This document shows positions 23,990 to 32,600 of a stretch of DNA of 64,000 bases, piece after piece. The notes below the pieces were generated by a model. It ran no database searches. It was given only the letters and a program-made list of their open reading frames with translations, and was not told the DNA's origin. Where the stretch lies: NCBI RefSeq assembly GCF_000346465.2, contig NC_034009.1, forward strand, positions 46,282,240-46,346,239, in the 5' to 3' direction. The translations under genes were made by a program, and so were the position numbers. Numbering within the stretch: position 1 is the stretch's first letter; each line of letters begins with the position of its first letter. This stretch comes from Prunus persica (lineage: Eukaryota; Streptophyta; Magnoliopsida; Rosales; Rosaceae).

Positions 23990-24350
23990 ATCCATTATTA
24001 ATGTCAATCGACAAGCAGGGGAACCCTATGAGGGTTCATGAAATGCATATTTACTTGGGTTAAACATTACAGTCAATTTGATGATAATCAAATTGCTGGA
24101 TGTCTCAAAGGAGAATACATTTTCAAGCATATCTACCTTTGCTGCCGCAGATGCATAACTTACGCTGCTATCCCTCATAGTTTTGCACTGACTCGACTGC
24201 TCATGCCAGAGAAAATTGATCTTTATGCTCGTTGAACAGTTTTTCAGCATCTGAATGCATTGAAATATGATTGAAAGGCATGAACTAATGATCAAAACCA
24301 ATATTCTAGATGCAGTTAACTGAAGAACTGGAGTCGAAGTTATGAGCAAT
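23990..24350. repeat. Repeat block shared with 28380-28780 and 32560-32605
   Basis: Sequence around GAACCCTATGAGGGTTCATG, CATATTTACTTG, TTAAACATTACAGTCAATTT and AGAAAATTGATCTTTATGCT recurs at 28430-28740 in the same order and orientation. The left edge also recurs near 32560-32600. The minus strand of both longer copies contains a short open run (LFNEHKDQFS) that may derive from a gene I do not recognise. This is the left border of the 24-32.6 kb mosaic. Confidence 0.7.
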
Positions 24351-24469
24351 GAAAAAAAAAACCATTTTGCAGTCGCTGAAAAAATTTATTCTCCCTCACA
24401 TTTTTCTTCTCAACCTGATTTGATGTCTTCACTATAGTCGCTAAAACCCTAGCTTGATGCATTTGCAAA

Positions 24470-24725
24470 GATACCAGACCCGCCAGGAAAAAGGAAATCC
24501 AAAAAAAAAAACCCCATTCAAGTTTTCGAAAAATCGGCCGCCTAGGAGGGCTAGGCGGCTCCTTTTTTTATTATTTATAAATAGTATAGCCGAGCGGCTA
24601 TACTCGTTAAATAATATATTTAAAACGTATAGTGAACGGCTTTACTCGTTAAATAATATATGTAAAAGGTATAGCCGTCCGGCGGTACTCTTCAAATAAT
24701 ATATTTAAAAAGTATAGGTCTTCGA
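24470..24725 (+). repeat. Palindrome-rich repeat, copy 1
   Basis: The order is: leader AGACCCGCCAGGAAAAAGG, an A-run, CATTCAAGTTTTCGAAAAAT, the GC palindrome block (24536-24559), a T/A stretch, then tandem units starting TATAG at about 24585, 24628, 24670 and 24713. The period is therefore 42-43 bp. Unit 1 contains TATAGCCGAGCGGCTATA. The units end in AAATAATATATTTAAAA-type spacers. There are no coding features. Confidence 0.8.
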
Positions 24726-24913
24726 ACATTCAACGTAGTTTCAGCAATGAATGAACGATAATCCGCAATGTTTGACAGCAGTAGTGGGAAATCACTTCAA
24801 AAGCCTCAAGACATGGATTCATACAATTAGCATCTTACCAGCTCTTAATTCATTGATATAGAGAACTGGAAAATAATCACTTAAAAATTGATACGTATGT
24901 ACTTAGTACTTAC

Positions 24914-25570
24914 AAATGCAGTTGCCTTCCCCTTGCTGTTTCGATAGCCTTTGGATCTGCAAAATGTAATCAAACCAGTGAACACTACCCAAAGTTTATT
25001 CCAAAGAGAGCTTAATCATTTTCACAAGGAAACTCACACTAAATAGTAAACAAGACTGCATCCCTTGGAGCATGAAGAGCTACATGAAGCACTGATCTAT
25101 TTTCTGTGCTGTTTATCAGAAGGCACCACCCAGAAAAAGAAAAACAGAATGCAAAGGGATCACATGACAATGGTTTCAGAAATAAGCTGGTCTCATGATC
25201 TTTACCATAAATCCTATAAAGCTATCAAATATAAGTTTTTGTGATTTCAGACAGTTAAAGGTCAGAAATTTGGGCATCCTAATTTTAAATAGGAGACACC
25301 AACTAGCTATTGTTCTACTGGTAGTTCTATCCACATAATACTCGACCAAAGGAAGATAAACTTGAAACGTACATGCTCTCCACCAAACATTCGGTTAATG
25401 TTTTCTTTGAGGGATGCAGCCTGCATTGTGGCATAGACAACATTAATTAGAAAACACTATATTCACCCAATCCTTCCCCCACCTCTGCCAATTTCCAAGG
25501 TTTCAGGCGTGGCACGTTGCCGTGAGTAGTCCAACAGTATCCCGTCAAACTCACTAAGTGTTATGTTTGT
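24914..25570 (-). pseudogene. Glucose-6-phosphate isomerase (cytosolic) fragment, copy A
   Basis: Minus-strand exon pieces match cytosolic phosphoglucose isomerase in correct order: EFDGILLDYSRQRATPETLE (about 25490-25560), AASLKENINRMFGGEHV (about 25372-25424), NSTENRSVLHVALHAPRDAV (about 25050-25110) and DPKAIETARGRQLHL (24914-24956). Intron sequence and several splice borders remain, so this was copied from genomic DNA and not from mRNA. The first exon, the catalytic C-terminal half and the exon with the glycine-rich GIGGSFLGP block are missing. It cannot make the glycolytic enzyme. Confidence 0.85.
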
Positions 25571-25617
25571 TTTAGGTAAACCTGAACTGAATCTCAACCA
25601 GTGATTCAGCTTGGCGG

Positions 25618-25963
25618 AATTGAGATAAGGGACTCGTAGAAGGCGAGTAAGGGGAACCGTTAGGTGCATAAGTAGGAGGAACAGTAGGGTTAGGATGAGA
25701 AGTTGGTGAGGAGCTTGGAGGAATTCCAGAACCGCGGTATGGGCATGGACGAGGATGTGGAGGTGCCTTGGATGGTGCTGGTGGGAGATGATTACTGTCA
25801 GGTGATGGTGCTGGAGAGTGAACTGGAGAAGCAGGATATGGAGAAATTGTTGGCTCTGGAGATGGAGCGGGAGAAGGAGTAGGAGGGGTTGCAGTAAGTG
25901 TACCCTTAAGATAAGAAGATAAACTGATACTTTTAACTTTACCACGGACTGAGTTATCAAGCC
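25618..25963 (-). pseudogene. Captured copy of exon 4 of the neighbouring DUF7036 gene
   Basis: On the minus strand this encodes the proline-rich stretch SVRGKVKSISLSSYLKGTLT through TYAPNGSPYSPS, nearly identical to exon 4 of the DUF7036 gene (34456-35062). It starts mid-exon after DNSV and breaks off at SPSTSPLSQ. At its upper edge it joins the A-rich part of palindrome repeat copy 2 directly. At its lower edge it abuts the glucose-6-phosphate isomerase fragment. The open frame that crosses this junction is a by-product of the fusion. Confidence 0.88.
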
Positions 25964-26175
25964 GGAAAAAAAAAAAAACACACGCCATTCAAGTTTTCAA
26001 AAAATGGGCCGCCTAGGCGGGCTAGGCGGGTTATTTTTTTATTTTTTTATTTTTTTATTTTAATAAATAGTATAGCCGCACGGCTATACTAGGCTATACT
26101 TTTTAAATAGACATAGTATAGCCGCGCGGCTATACGATTTCTTATAAAAAATTAAAAACCGAGTATAGCCTATTT
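25964..26175 (+). repeat. Palindrome-rich repeat, copy 2
   Basis: An A-run and CATTCAAGTTTTCAAAAAAT lead into GGCCGCCTAGGCGGGCTAGGCGG (about 26008-26030). T/A DNA follows, then AGTATAGCCGCACGGCTATACT at about 26071-26092 and the perfect palindrome TATAGCCGCGCGGCTATA at about 26117-26134. Central bases differ between the units (CA against CG) while both arms are identical. Confidence 0.82.
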
Positions 26176-26408
26176 CTTTAGAAAAACTGAGTTCAAAGAA
26201 AAACAGTTCTTGACTTAACTATTTGGGTCAGTTCAGTTGTTCGATCAACCAAACTATGATCAAATTTTCTCAATGAGCAAACAGAAAATCACAAATTCAA
26301 GAAAAGAGAGAGAGAGAGAACAAAATCAAGGAGACAAATTTTCATGAGGGTAAAAAGAAAAAAAATGAAAGTGAAAAATGAAAATAGAAGAGAGATAGAA
26401 AGAAAGAC

Positions 26409-26543
26409 CTGTTGGCGAAGATCGGCGAACCGGAGCTTGGTTTCGATTTTTTCGGTGGTGTTAGGAGTCTTGTTACAGTCGACAAGACTCAGCCGCCGTC
26501 TGAGCCCCCTGGGAAGTCTTGGAGGCGAGGAGAACGACGCCAT
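26409..26543 (-). pseudogene. First-exon relic of an unrecognised gene
   Basis: An open 45-codon stretch starts at an ATG (MASFSSPPRLPRGLRRRLSL) and ends LRFADLRQQ at a good splice donor (CAACAG|GTCTTT). Composition looks like a genuine plant N-terminal exon, basic and Ser/Arg-rich. I do not recognise the family. It lies between palindrome repeat copies 2 and 3 with no continuing exon nearby, so it is treated as another captured fragment. Confidence 0.5.
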
Positions 26544-26569
26544 TTCTTAAAAAGTTAGCAAAATCTAGC

Positions 26570-26650
26570 AAAACCTGGTATAGCCGTCCGGATACACTGT
26601 TTAAAAAACTGAGTATAGCCGGCCGGCTATACTATTTATTATTTATAAAA
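26570..26650 (+). repeat. Palindrome-rich repeat, copy 3 (AT-unit part only)
   Basis: Two AT units without the GC block: a degenerate GGTATAGCCGTCCGGATACA, then AGTATAGCCGGCCGGCTATACT at about 26615-26636, which is a perfect 22-bp palindrome. The centre here is GGCC. Confidence 0.75.
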
Positions 26651-26910
26651 AAAAAGAATATAAACCTTTTTAATATATATTATGTTTATTCAATAATATG
26701 TGAGAATTATATGTATAATATGTAAAGTTGTGTGTATCATTGAAACATGAAAAATATGTACGTACATGTATAATTATAATAAGCGTATTGCATGTTTGCA
26801 TTTTTTAAAAAAATGAATTTTACCAAGTCTTTAAGATGTGTACAGAACACGGATGTATTATTGAAAAATTAAAATGGAGCAATAAAGACTCGGGTTATGG
26901 CTTAATACTA

Positions 26911-27006
26911 TCAGTCCTCTAGATTAATCGGAATGTCATCCTCCAAATTCTCAAGCGAGGGTGTCTCGGGAAAGAATTCTTCCTTTGGATACAGCTTCTG
27001 GAAAAG
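26911..27006 (-). pseudogene. Terminal-exon relic of an unrecognised gene
   Basis: After an acceptor (CTTGACAG|CTTTTC) a 31-codon frame reads LFQKLYPKEEFFPETPSLEN and ends DDIPINLED with a stop. It has the look of an acidic protein C-terminus, but I cannot name the family. It could belong with the first-exon relic at 26409-26543, both being on the minus strand, though nothing in the sequence links them. Confidence 0.4.
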
Positions 27007-27188
27007 CTGTCAAGTGCAAACACTGACACCAAATTTCGTAAGGGTTAACGTCAAGGGATATATAATAACAAAAAGTTAAGCATAATGAAACAACACAAGA
27101 TGTCAGTAAAGAGATAATAATACACATATAAAGAATTTAGTATTTTTCCGTTTAATATTTGTATTATACACGTAAGTAAAATGCTTAC

Positions 27189-27775
27189 CAAGGGTAGTAT
27201 TTCTGGCAACGTCAATAGGATCAACGTTTGCAAGATTGCACACAGGGTAAAGCAAATTATTAGAATATCCTTAGACCGGAATCATTCATCCTCAGATAAA
27301 ATACGCATATAATCCTTTAACCCAACTACCAAGACTAGAACCAAATATTTACACACATAATGCATCTAACATAGTCCCTGAATATGGGCTATGTTTCTTC
27401 AACCACCACAACTCCAATCAATACACAGAACATAGATTGCTTTCAAATATAAACACACAGAAAATTTGAAAGCATAAGCACTTAAAAATTGATACGTAAG
27501 TACTTACAAATGCAGTTGCCTTCCCCTTGCTGTTTCGACTGCCTTTGGATCTACAAAATGTAATCAAACCAGTGAACACTACCCAAAGTTTATTCCAAAG
27601 AAATCTTAATCATTTTCACAAGGAAACTTACACTAAATAGTAAACAAGACTGCAAAATATATGCATGGAAAGAATCATCTAAACCTGTTTGAAGAGGACC
27701 TAAGAAGCTGCCACCGATGCCAACAGCAATGACATCCTTCAGGATCACCCTCATTGCTCTCCAAGTGTTCCTGTT
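27189..27775 (-). pseudogene. Glucose-6-phosphate isomerase fragment, copy B
   Basis: Minus-strand pieces in order: VILKDVIAVGIGGSFLGPL (about 27683-27773), DPKAVETARGRQLH (about 27514-27556) and ANVDPIDVARNTTLG (27189-27235), each with remaining splice signals and intron. These are consecutive segments of the N-terminal sugar-isomerase domain. The phosphate-binding GIGGSFLGP block is preserved, but the line continues QTG instead of the expected VHTALQT. All other exons are missing, so it is non-functional. Confidence 0.85.
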
Positions 27776-27889
27776 GCAGAAAGTAGGATCAGACGAGGCT
27801 TCATATATATGCCTAGTAATTGAAACATAAATTAAAACCAAAATATATGCATGGTAAAACTAAACTGAATCTCAACCAATGATTCAGCA

Positions 27890-27990
27890 ATTTCTTGGCC
27901 GAAAAGATGAGGGTTTTTCCTCTTCTACAGCAGCTGTATTATCTTGCATCTCTCTGGGAGTTTTTGATTTACTCTTTTTTCCCATCTTAT
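27890..27990 (-). pseudogene. N-terminal relic beginning MGKKSKSKTPREMQDN
   Basis: On the minus strand, an ATG near 27987 opens MGKKSKSKTPREMQDNTAAV and continues EEEKPSSFRPRNC before a stop. It resembles a lysine-rich protein N-terminus. The same SKSKTPREMQDN string occurs at about 30318-30353, fused in frame to isomerase sequence. I do not recognise the parent gene. Confidence 0.4.
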
Positions 27991-28059
27991 GGATCCAAAA
28001 GCTGCATTTCACCCAGATTACATCACTGAATTGACAAAAATGTATTTGCAGAGATGCCT

Positions 28060-28260
28060 GAACCCGCCAGGAAAAAAGAATCGGCCGCCTAGGCGGGCTA
28101 GGCGGGTTCTTTTTTTATTTTATTTATAAATAGTATAGCCGGGCGGCTGTACTCTTTGAATAATATATTTTGAACGTTATAGCCGTTTGGCTGTACGCCT
28201 TAAATAATATATTTCAAGAGCATAGCCGACCGGCTATACGCTTTTCCCCCCCCCCCCCCG
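28060..28260 (+). repeat. Palindrome-rich repeat, copy 4
   Basis: CCCGCCAGGAAAAAAGAATC leads directly into GGCCGCCTAGGCGGGCTAGGCGG (about 28083-28105). Three AT units follow at about 28133, 28177 and 28211, with centres GG, TTT and ACC between the GCC-G and GGC arms. The copy ends in a C homopolymer (about 28245-28259). The downstream flank GGGACAAAAAATTGGAGAGC is shared with copy 7 at 32430. Confidence 0.82.
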
Positions 28261-29069
28261 GGACAAAAAATTGGAGAGCTGCCAGCCTGTGGAATCCGAG
28301 GGCATTTGTCCCAGCTTGAAAAAAACCATTGGTGTGTGATCTCTAGATAATAGAGGCCTGAACATAATAAGATCTCATCTCTATATAAGAAATCGGAAGG
28401 TATCGGTTATTAGTGGCAATCTACAAGCAGGAGGAACCCTATGAGGGTTCATGAAATGCATATTTACTTGAGTTAAACATTACAGTCAATTTGATGAAAA
28501 TTAAATTGCTTAATGTCTCCAAGGAGAATACATCTTCAGGCATCTACCTTTGCCGCTGCAGATGCATAACTTACGCTGATGTCCCTCATAGTTTTACACT
28601 GACTCGACTGCTCATATCGGAGAAAATTGATCTTTATGCTCGTTGAACAGTTCTTCAACATCTGAATCCATTGAAATATGATTGAAAGGGATGAAAAAAT
28701 GATCAAAACCAATATTCTAGATGCAGTTAACTGAAGAGCTGGAGTTCAAACTCATGAGCAATGAAAAAGAACCATTTTGCAGTCTAGGTAAACTAAGTTT
28801 AATTCTTCAAAAAATGACCCTCACAATTTTCCTCTCAACCTGATTTGATGTCTCCAATATGTCAATATGAAATAGAAATAACAAGGATATATCTTTAGAA
28901 CCTTTGTCCTCATGAACTCAATAAATAGCATCACCGTCAAAATCGAAAAGGAAAAAGCACATAAATTCAGAATTACCAACGGATAATGAAATATTGTTAA
29001 TTAAATTTAGTGATAATCTGAATGTTTAATCAATTAAAGGCAAGAGAACAAAAAGGAAATTTCCATACT

Positions 29070-30312
29070 GTAAGATTAGTGCTGACTGCTACCATTCCAT
29101 ATGCTTTGCAACTGCATCAAGCCTGAAATTGTTACGCTCAATCATGAGAAAGAGAGAGGAGCAGGCAGATCTTCAAAACTTACATTTTATCTGACAAACT
29201 CAATGATTAACTACAAAGACATAATAAACCTTCACTCCATCATACCATCTTGAGGACAAAATTATTCAATTATAAAATTACTAAGCTATTCCAAATATGA
29301 TTCATTCCCGCCCGCTCCCAAGCTCATTCACGTTTGTTTAAATTAACCCAAAGATTATTAAGCAAAAATCCTGAACTGAAACAACGTGTTCATATACTTG
29401 AAGAAGTGCTAGCAGTGCACTAACCCGAGAGAAGATGAAATCCATTCCCTAAGGGTTCAAACATTCAACATAGTTTCAGCTGTTGTAAAGGTCTTCGAAA
29501 CTACCACAACTGCAAATATCAGAAATGGAATACTGCCACTCTTTATGGGCCATGTTAGTGGATTTTTACAGAATGCATCTGATCCCTTAACCCAACTTCC
29601 AAGACTACAACCAAAAATATTTACACAGAGAATGCATCTAACATAGTCTCTGAATATGGGCTATGTTTCTTCAACCACCACAACTGCAACCAAACACACA
29701 GAATACAGATTGCTTTCAAAAATAAAAAATAAAAGAAAATTTGAAAGCATTAGCAAAAGCATGCCATGTCCTAAAATCCTATGTGCCGTGTCAAATACAA
29801 AATGCTTCTCTACATGTCTTTAACAGATCAATGCATCCCTCCTTCAAGAACTATGCCACTGAAATAAACTCATGAACACAGACAATCTCATTGTTCCAAT
29901 CAGGTAGGTCCTAAAATGAAGGAGCTAAAAGAAAGCTAATCCGCAATGTTTGACAGCAGTAGTGGGAAATCACTTCAAAAGCCTCAAGACATGGATTCAT
30001 ACCATTAGCATCTTACCGGCTCTTAATTCATTGATATAGAGAACTGGAAAATAATCACTTAAAAATTGATACGTAAGTACTTACAAATGCAGTTGCCTTC
30101 CCCTTTTGCTGTTTCGATTGCCTCTGGATCTGCAAAATGTAATCAAACCAGTGAACACTACCCAAAGTTTATTGAAAAGAAAGCGTAATCATTTTCACAA
30201 GGAAACTCACACGAAATAGTAAACAAGACTGCAAAATATATGCATGGAAAGAATCATCTAAACCTGTTTGAAGAGGACCTAAGAAGCTGCCACCGATACC
30301 AACAGCTATATT
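29070..30312 (-). pseudogene. Glucose-6-phosphate isomerase fragment, copy C
   Basis: Minus-strand pieces: IAVGIGGSFLGPLQTG (about 30260-30310), an exon equivalent to DPEAIETAKGEGNC (about 30083-30131, disturbed by a small insertion) and AVAKHM...VAVSTNLT (about 29088-29136, with a short insertion that shifts the frame). The long stretch between them carries intron-like DNA that repeats parts of copies A and B: 29940-30250 matches 24757-25070, and 29575-29710 matches 27300-27430. It is fragmentary and frame-disrupted. Confidence 0.8.
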
Positions 30313-30387
30313 ATCTTGCATCTCTCTGGGAGTTTTTGATTTACTCTTATGGTACTGAGAGTTGACAAAATGTATTTGCAGAGATGC

Positions 30388-30532
30388 CAGACCGGCCAGG
30401 AAAAAAGAAATCTGAAAAAAAAACTCCATTCAAGTTTTTGAAAAATCGGCCGCCTAGGCGGGCTAGGCAGTTCTTTTTTTTTTAATAAAAATAAATAGTA
30501 TAGCCGCGCGGCTACACTATATTTAAAGTTTC
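30388..30532 (+). repeat. Palindrome-rich repeat, copy 5
   Basis: CCGGCCAGGAAAAAAGAAAT, an A-run and CATTCAAGTTTTTGAAAAAT precede GGCCGCCTAGGCGGGCTAGGC (about 30449-30469). A single AT unit, AGTATAGCCGCGCGGCTACA, lies at about 30496. Copy 6 follows within about 20 bases. Confidence 0.8.
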
Positions 30533-30539
30533 ATAATTG

Positions 30540-30725
30540 CAACAGACCCGCCAGGAAAAAAGAATTCTTTAAAAAAAATGCCATTCAAGTTTTCGAAAAA
30601 TGGGCCTCCTAGGTGGGCTAGGCCGTTCCATATATTTTTTTTAAATAAATAAATAAATTTTTATTTTTATAAATAAAATAAATAGTATAGTCTTGCTGCT
30701 ATACTATATTTAAGTTTCATAATTG
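30540..30725 (+). repeat. Palindrome-rich repeat, copy 6 (degenerate)
   Basis: The layout matches copy 5 (CAGACCCGCCAGGAAAAAAG, then CATTCAAGTTTTCGAAAAAT). The GC block has decayed to GGGCCTCCTAGGTGGGCTAGG, and the AT unit to AGTATAGTCTTGCTGCTATA, consistent with C-to-T changes. Copies 5 and 6 both run into TTTAA-GTTTCATAATTGCAA, so they look like a tandem duplication of one insertion. Confidence 0.75.
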
Positions 30726-30912
30726 CAATTCTGTTTGAAGGTACTCTATCTTTCAGAAAAAGAAAAATAAATAATTCAATATGAGGTCTCTCAATTCTGA
30801 GACTGATTTGTAGTTTTTCATTGCCTATGCATTAGGAGCATATCAGCTTGGGAATATCTAATATTTAAGTTCCAAATTTCGCCATTAAAATGTTTTGGTA
30901 GCTTCTCATTAT

Positions 30913-32080
30913 ATCAAGGCTGTTCTACACAAATGGAGGTGATGCCATTTTGGTGTTAGCATCAAATGGCATTCATTTTCTCTGGAAATGGCCACAGGAC
31001 CTTAATTCTAGTGGAGTGGTAAAGAATGACATGCTTTATAATTCTTTCCTATTAGATTTCTCCTCTCTTTCCTTTCGAATTGAAACCATAATTCTTTCCT
31101 ATTAGATTTCTCCTCTCTTTCCTTTCGAATTGAAACCGAAGCGACAGTTGGTCATTTGATTCTAATGATATTGATTGAACGCAGGCAACTCCCAAGGTTC
31201 ACCCTAATTTATGGAAACCAAGGAGTGGCTTAGAGCTGATGAACAATGACCTGCCCAGCATCAACCCTGAAGACTCTATGTCCTGCTTTGATTTGTCCAA
31301 GAATGATTCATATCTCATGTCAGCAACAGGAGGGGTGATCTCCATTTTTGACATGACAACATTTAAGGTAAACCCAACACATAGTATTCTTGAAATTTTC
31401 TTTGCCCAGCCAAAACTTCCCAAATCTTGTTTGTCAATATACTTAGGTTCTGTTTGCAAATTTCTCATGCTCTAACTCATTGTACTCATAAAAATCTGTT
31501 GCGTAAACACGCATACGATGAAGAAAGTCATGCCACCGCCACTTGCGGCAACATGTCTTGCTTTTCACTCCCGAGATGATGGTATAGTTGTTATTGGCAT
31601 GGATAATTCCACCATTGTAATATACAATCTCCACTCATACGAGGTAATTTGTTTGTTCTTGTTAAAAAACAAATCATGCTCGATGTTGTGATGAAGCAAA
31701 CCCGAAAAGTTTGTCATTGCCTTGATTTTTATATTTTGCAGGTTACAAGGAAGCTTGAGGGTCACTCCAAAAGAGAGTCACTAGCCTTACCTTCTCGAAC
31801 ACTCTGAATGTACTAGTTTCTTGTGGTGCTGATGCATATTGGAAACTACAATATTACTTTTACACATGGCTAGACTTCTGTTATTTAACGACGTCGTTTT
31901 GACCCTCAGATTTTTGTATGGGAAAAACAGAGAAGCAAATTGTTGCAGACTCCAGATGGGAAGGAGTTGAGATCATTGTCAGATACTTACATCCAAATTC
32001 ACCAGAATGAGCTGCACCTCCTTGCCATAAACAAGACTCACCTTGCAGTATATGAAGTGAAAGCTCTAGCATGTGTTTAG
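30913..32080 (+). pseudogene. TOPLESS-related corepressor fragment (WD40 region)
   Basis: Plus-strand exon pieces match the central WD40 part of TOPLESS/TPR corepressors in order: LFYTNGGDAILVLASNGIHF LWKW (about 30913-31019), LWKPRSGLELMNNDLPS ... SCFDLSKNDSYLMSATGG (31184-31367), MPPPLAATCLAFHSRDDG ... GMDNSTIVIYNLHSYE (about 31520-31643), KLEGHSKR then TSLTFSNTLNVLVSCGADA (31742 on) and VWEKQRSKLLQTPDGKEL ... HLAVYEVKALACV-stop (about 31908-32080). A two-base insertion after GHSKR shifts the frame. The N-terminal LisH/CTLH/TPD domain that binds EAR motifs is missing, as is the last part of the WD40 repeats. It is a captured or truncated gene piece, opposite in strand to the isomerase pieces. 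Confidence 0.87.
31038..31137 (+). repeat. Perfect 50-bp tandem duplication
   Basis: The segment starting ATAATTCTTTCCTATTAG and ending GAATTGAAACC occurs twice head to tail (31038-31087 and 31088-31137) with no difference. It lies in the intron of the TOPLESS-related fragment. Perfect identity suggests a recent event. Confidence 0.93.
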
Positions 32081-32205
32081 GAGGAGGGGAGGCTACCCCA
32101 TCTCAAGGTCAGGGCATACCTAGGCCTCTTATGGATCCAAAAACTGCATTTCACCCAGATTATATTACTGAGAATTGACAAAAATGTATCTGCAGAGATG
32201 CCAAA

Positions 32206-32600
32206 CCGCCACGAAAAAAGAAATCCAAAAAAAAAAAAAAGGCCATTCAAGTTTTCGAAAAATCGGCTGTACTCTTTGAATAATATATTTTGAAAGGTAT
32301 ATCCGTTTGGCTGTACGCCTTAAATTAGCCGATTGGCTTAAATACTATATTTCAAGAGTATAGCCGAGCGGCTGCACTCCTTAAATATATTCCATGAGTA
32401 TGGCCGATCGGCTATACGCTCACCACACCCCCAGGGACAAAAAATTGGAGAGCTTCCAGCCTGTGGAATCCGAGGGCATTGTCCCAGCGCTTGAAAAAAG
32501 CCATTGGTGTGTGATCTCTAGATAATAGATGCCTGAACATAATAAGATCTCATCTCTATATAAGAAATCGGAAGGTATCGGTTATTAGTGGCAATCTCCA
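32206..32600 (+). repeat. Palindrome-rich repeat, copy 7, with shared right flank
   Basis: The copy begins CCGCCACGAAAAAAGAAATC, has a long A-run and CATTCAAGTTTTCGAAAAAT, then jumps from ATCGG straight into GGCTGTACTCTTTGAATAAT. The GC block and first half-palindrome are deleted. Later units have centres TTT, AG and AT (GCCGAGCGGC near 32373, GCCGATCGGC near 32403). The right flank from GGGACAAAAAATTGGAGAGC to about 32600 matches 28259-28425 closely. Confidence 0.8.

Noticed and set aside
24454..24699. An 81-codon Arg-rich frame over palindrome repeat copy 1
   Set aside because: The peptide is just translation of the palindromes and tandem units; no start context or conservation beyond the repeat.
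25463..25988. Leu/His-rich 172-codon and Pro-rich 138-codon frames
   Set aside because: They are alternate and fused readings of the captured DUF7036 exon and the isomerase fragment, not genes.
24536..32430. CRISPR-like array
   Set aside because: The 43-bp units have near-identical spacers, and this is a plant genome; they are tandem repeats, not repeat-spacer units.
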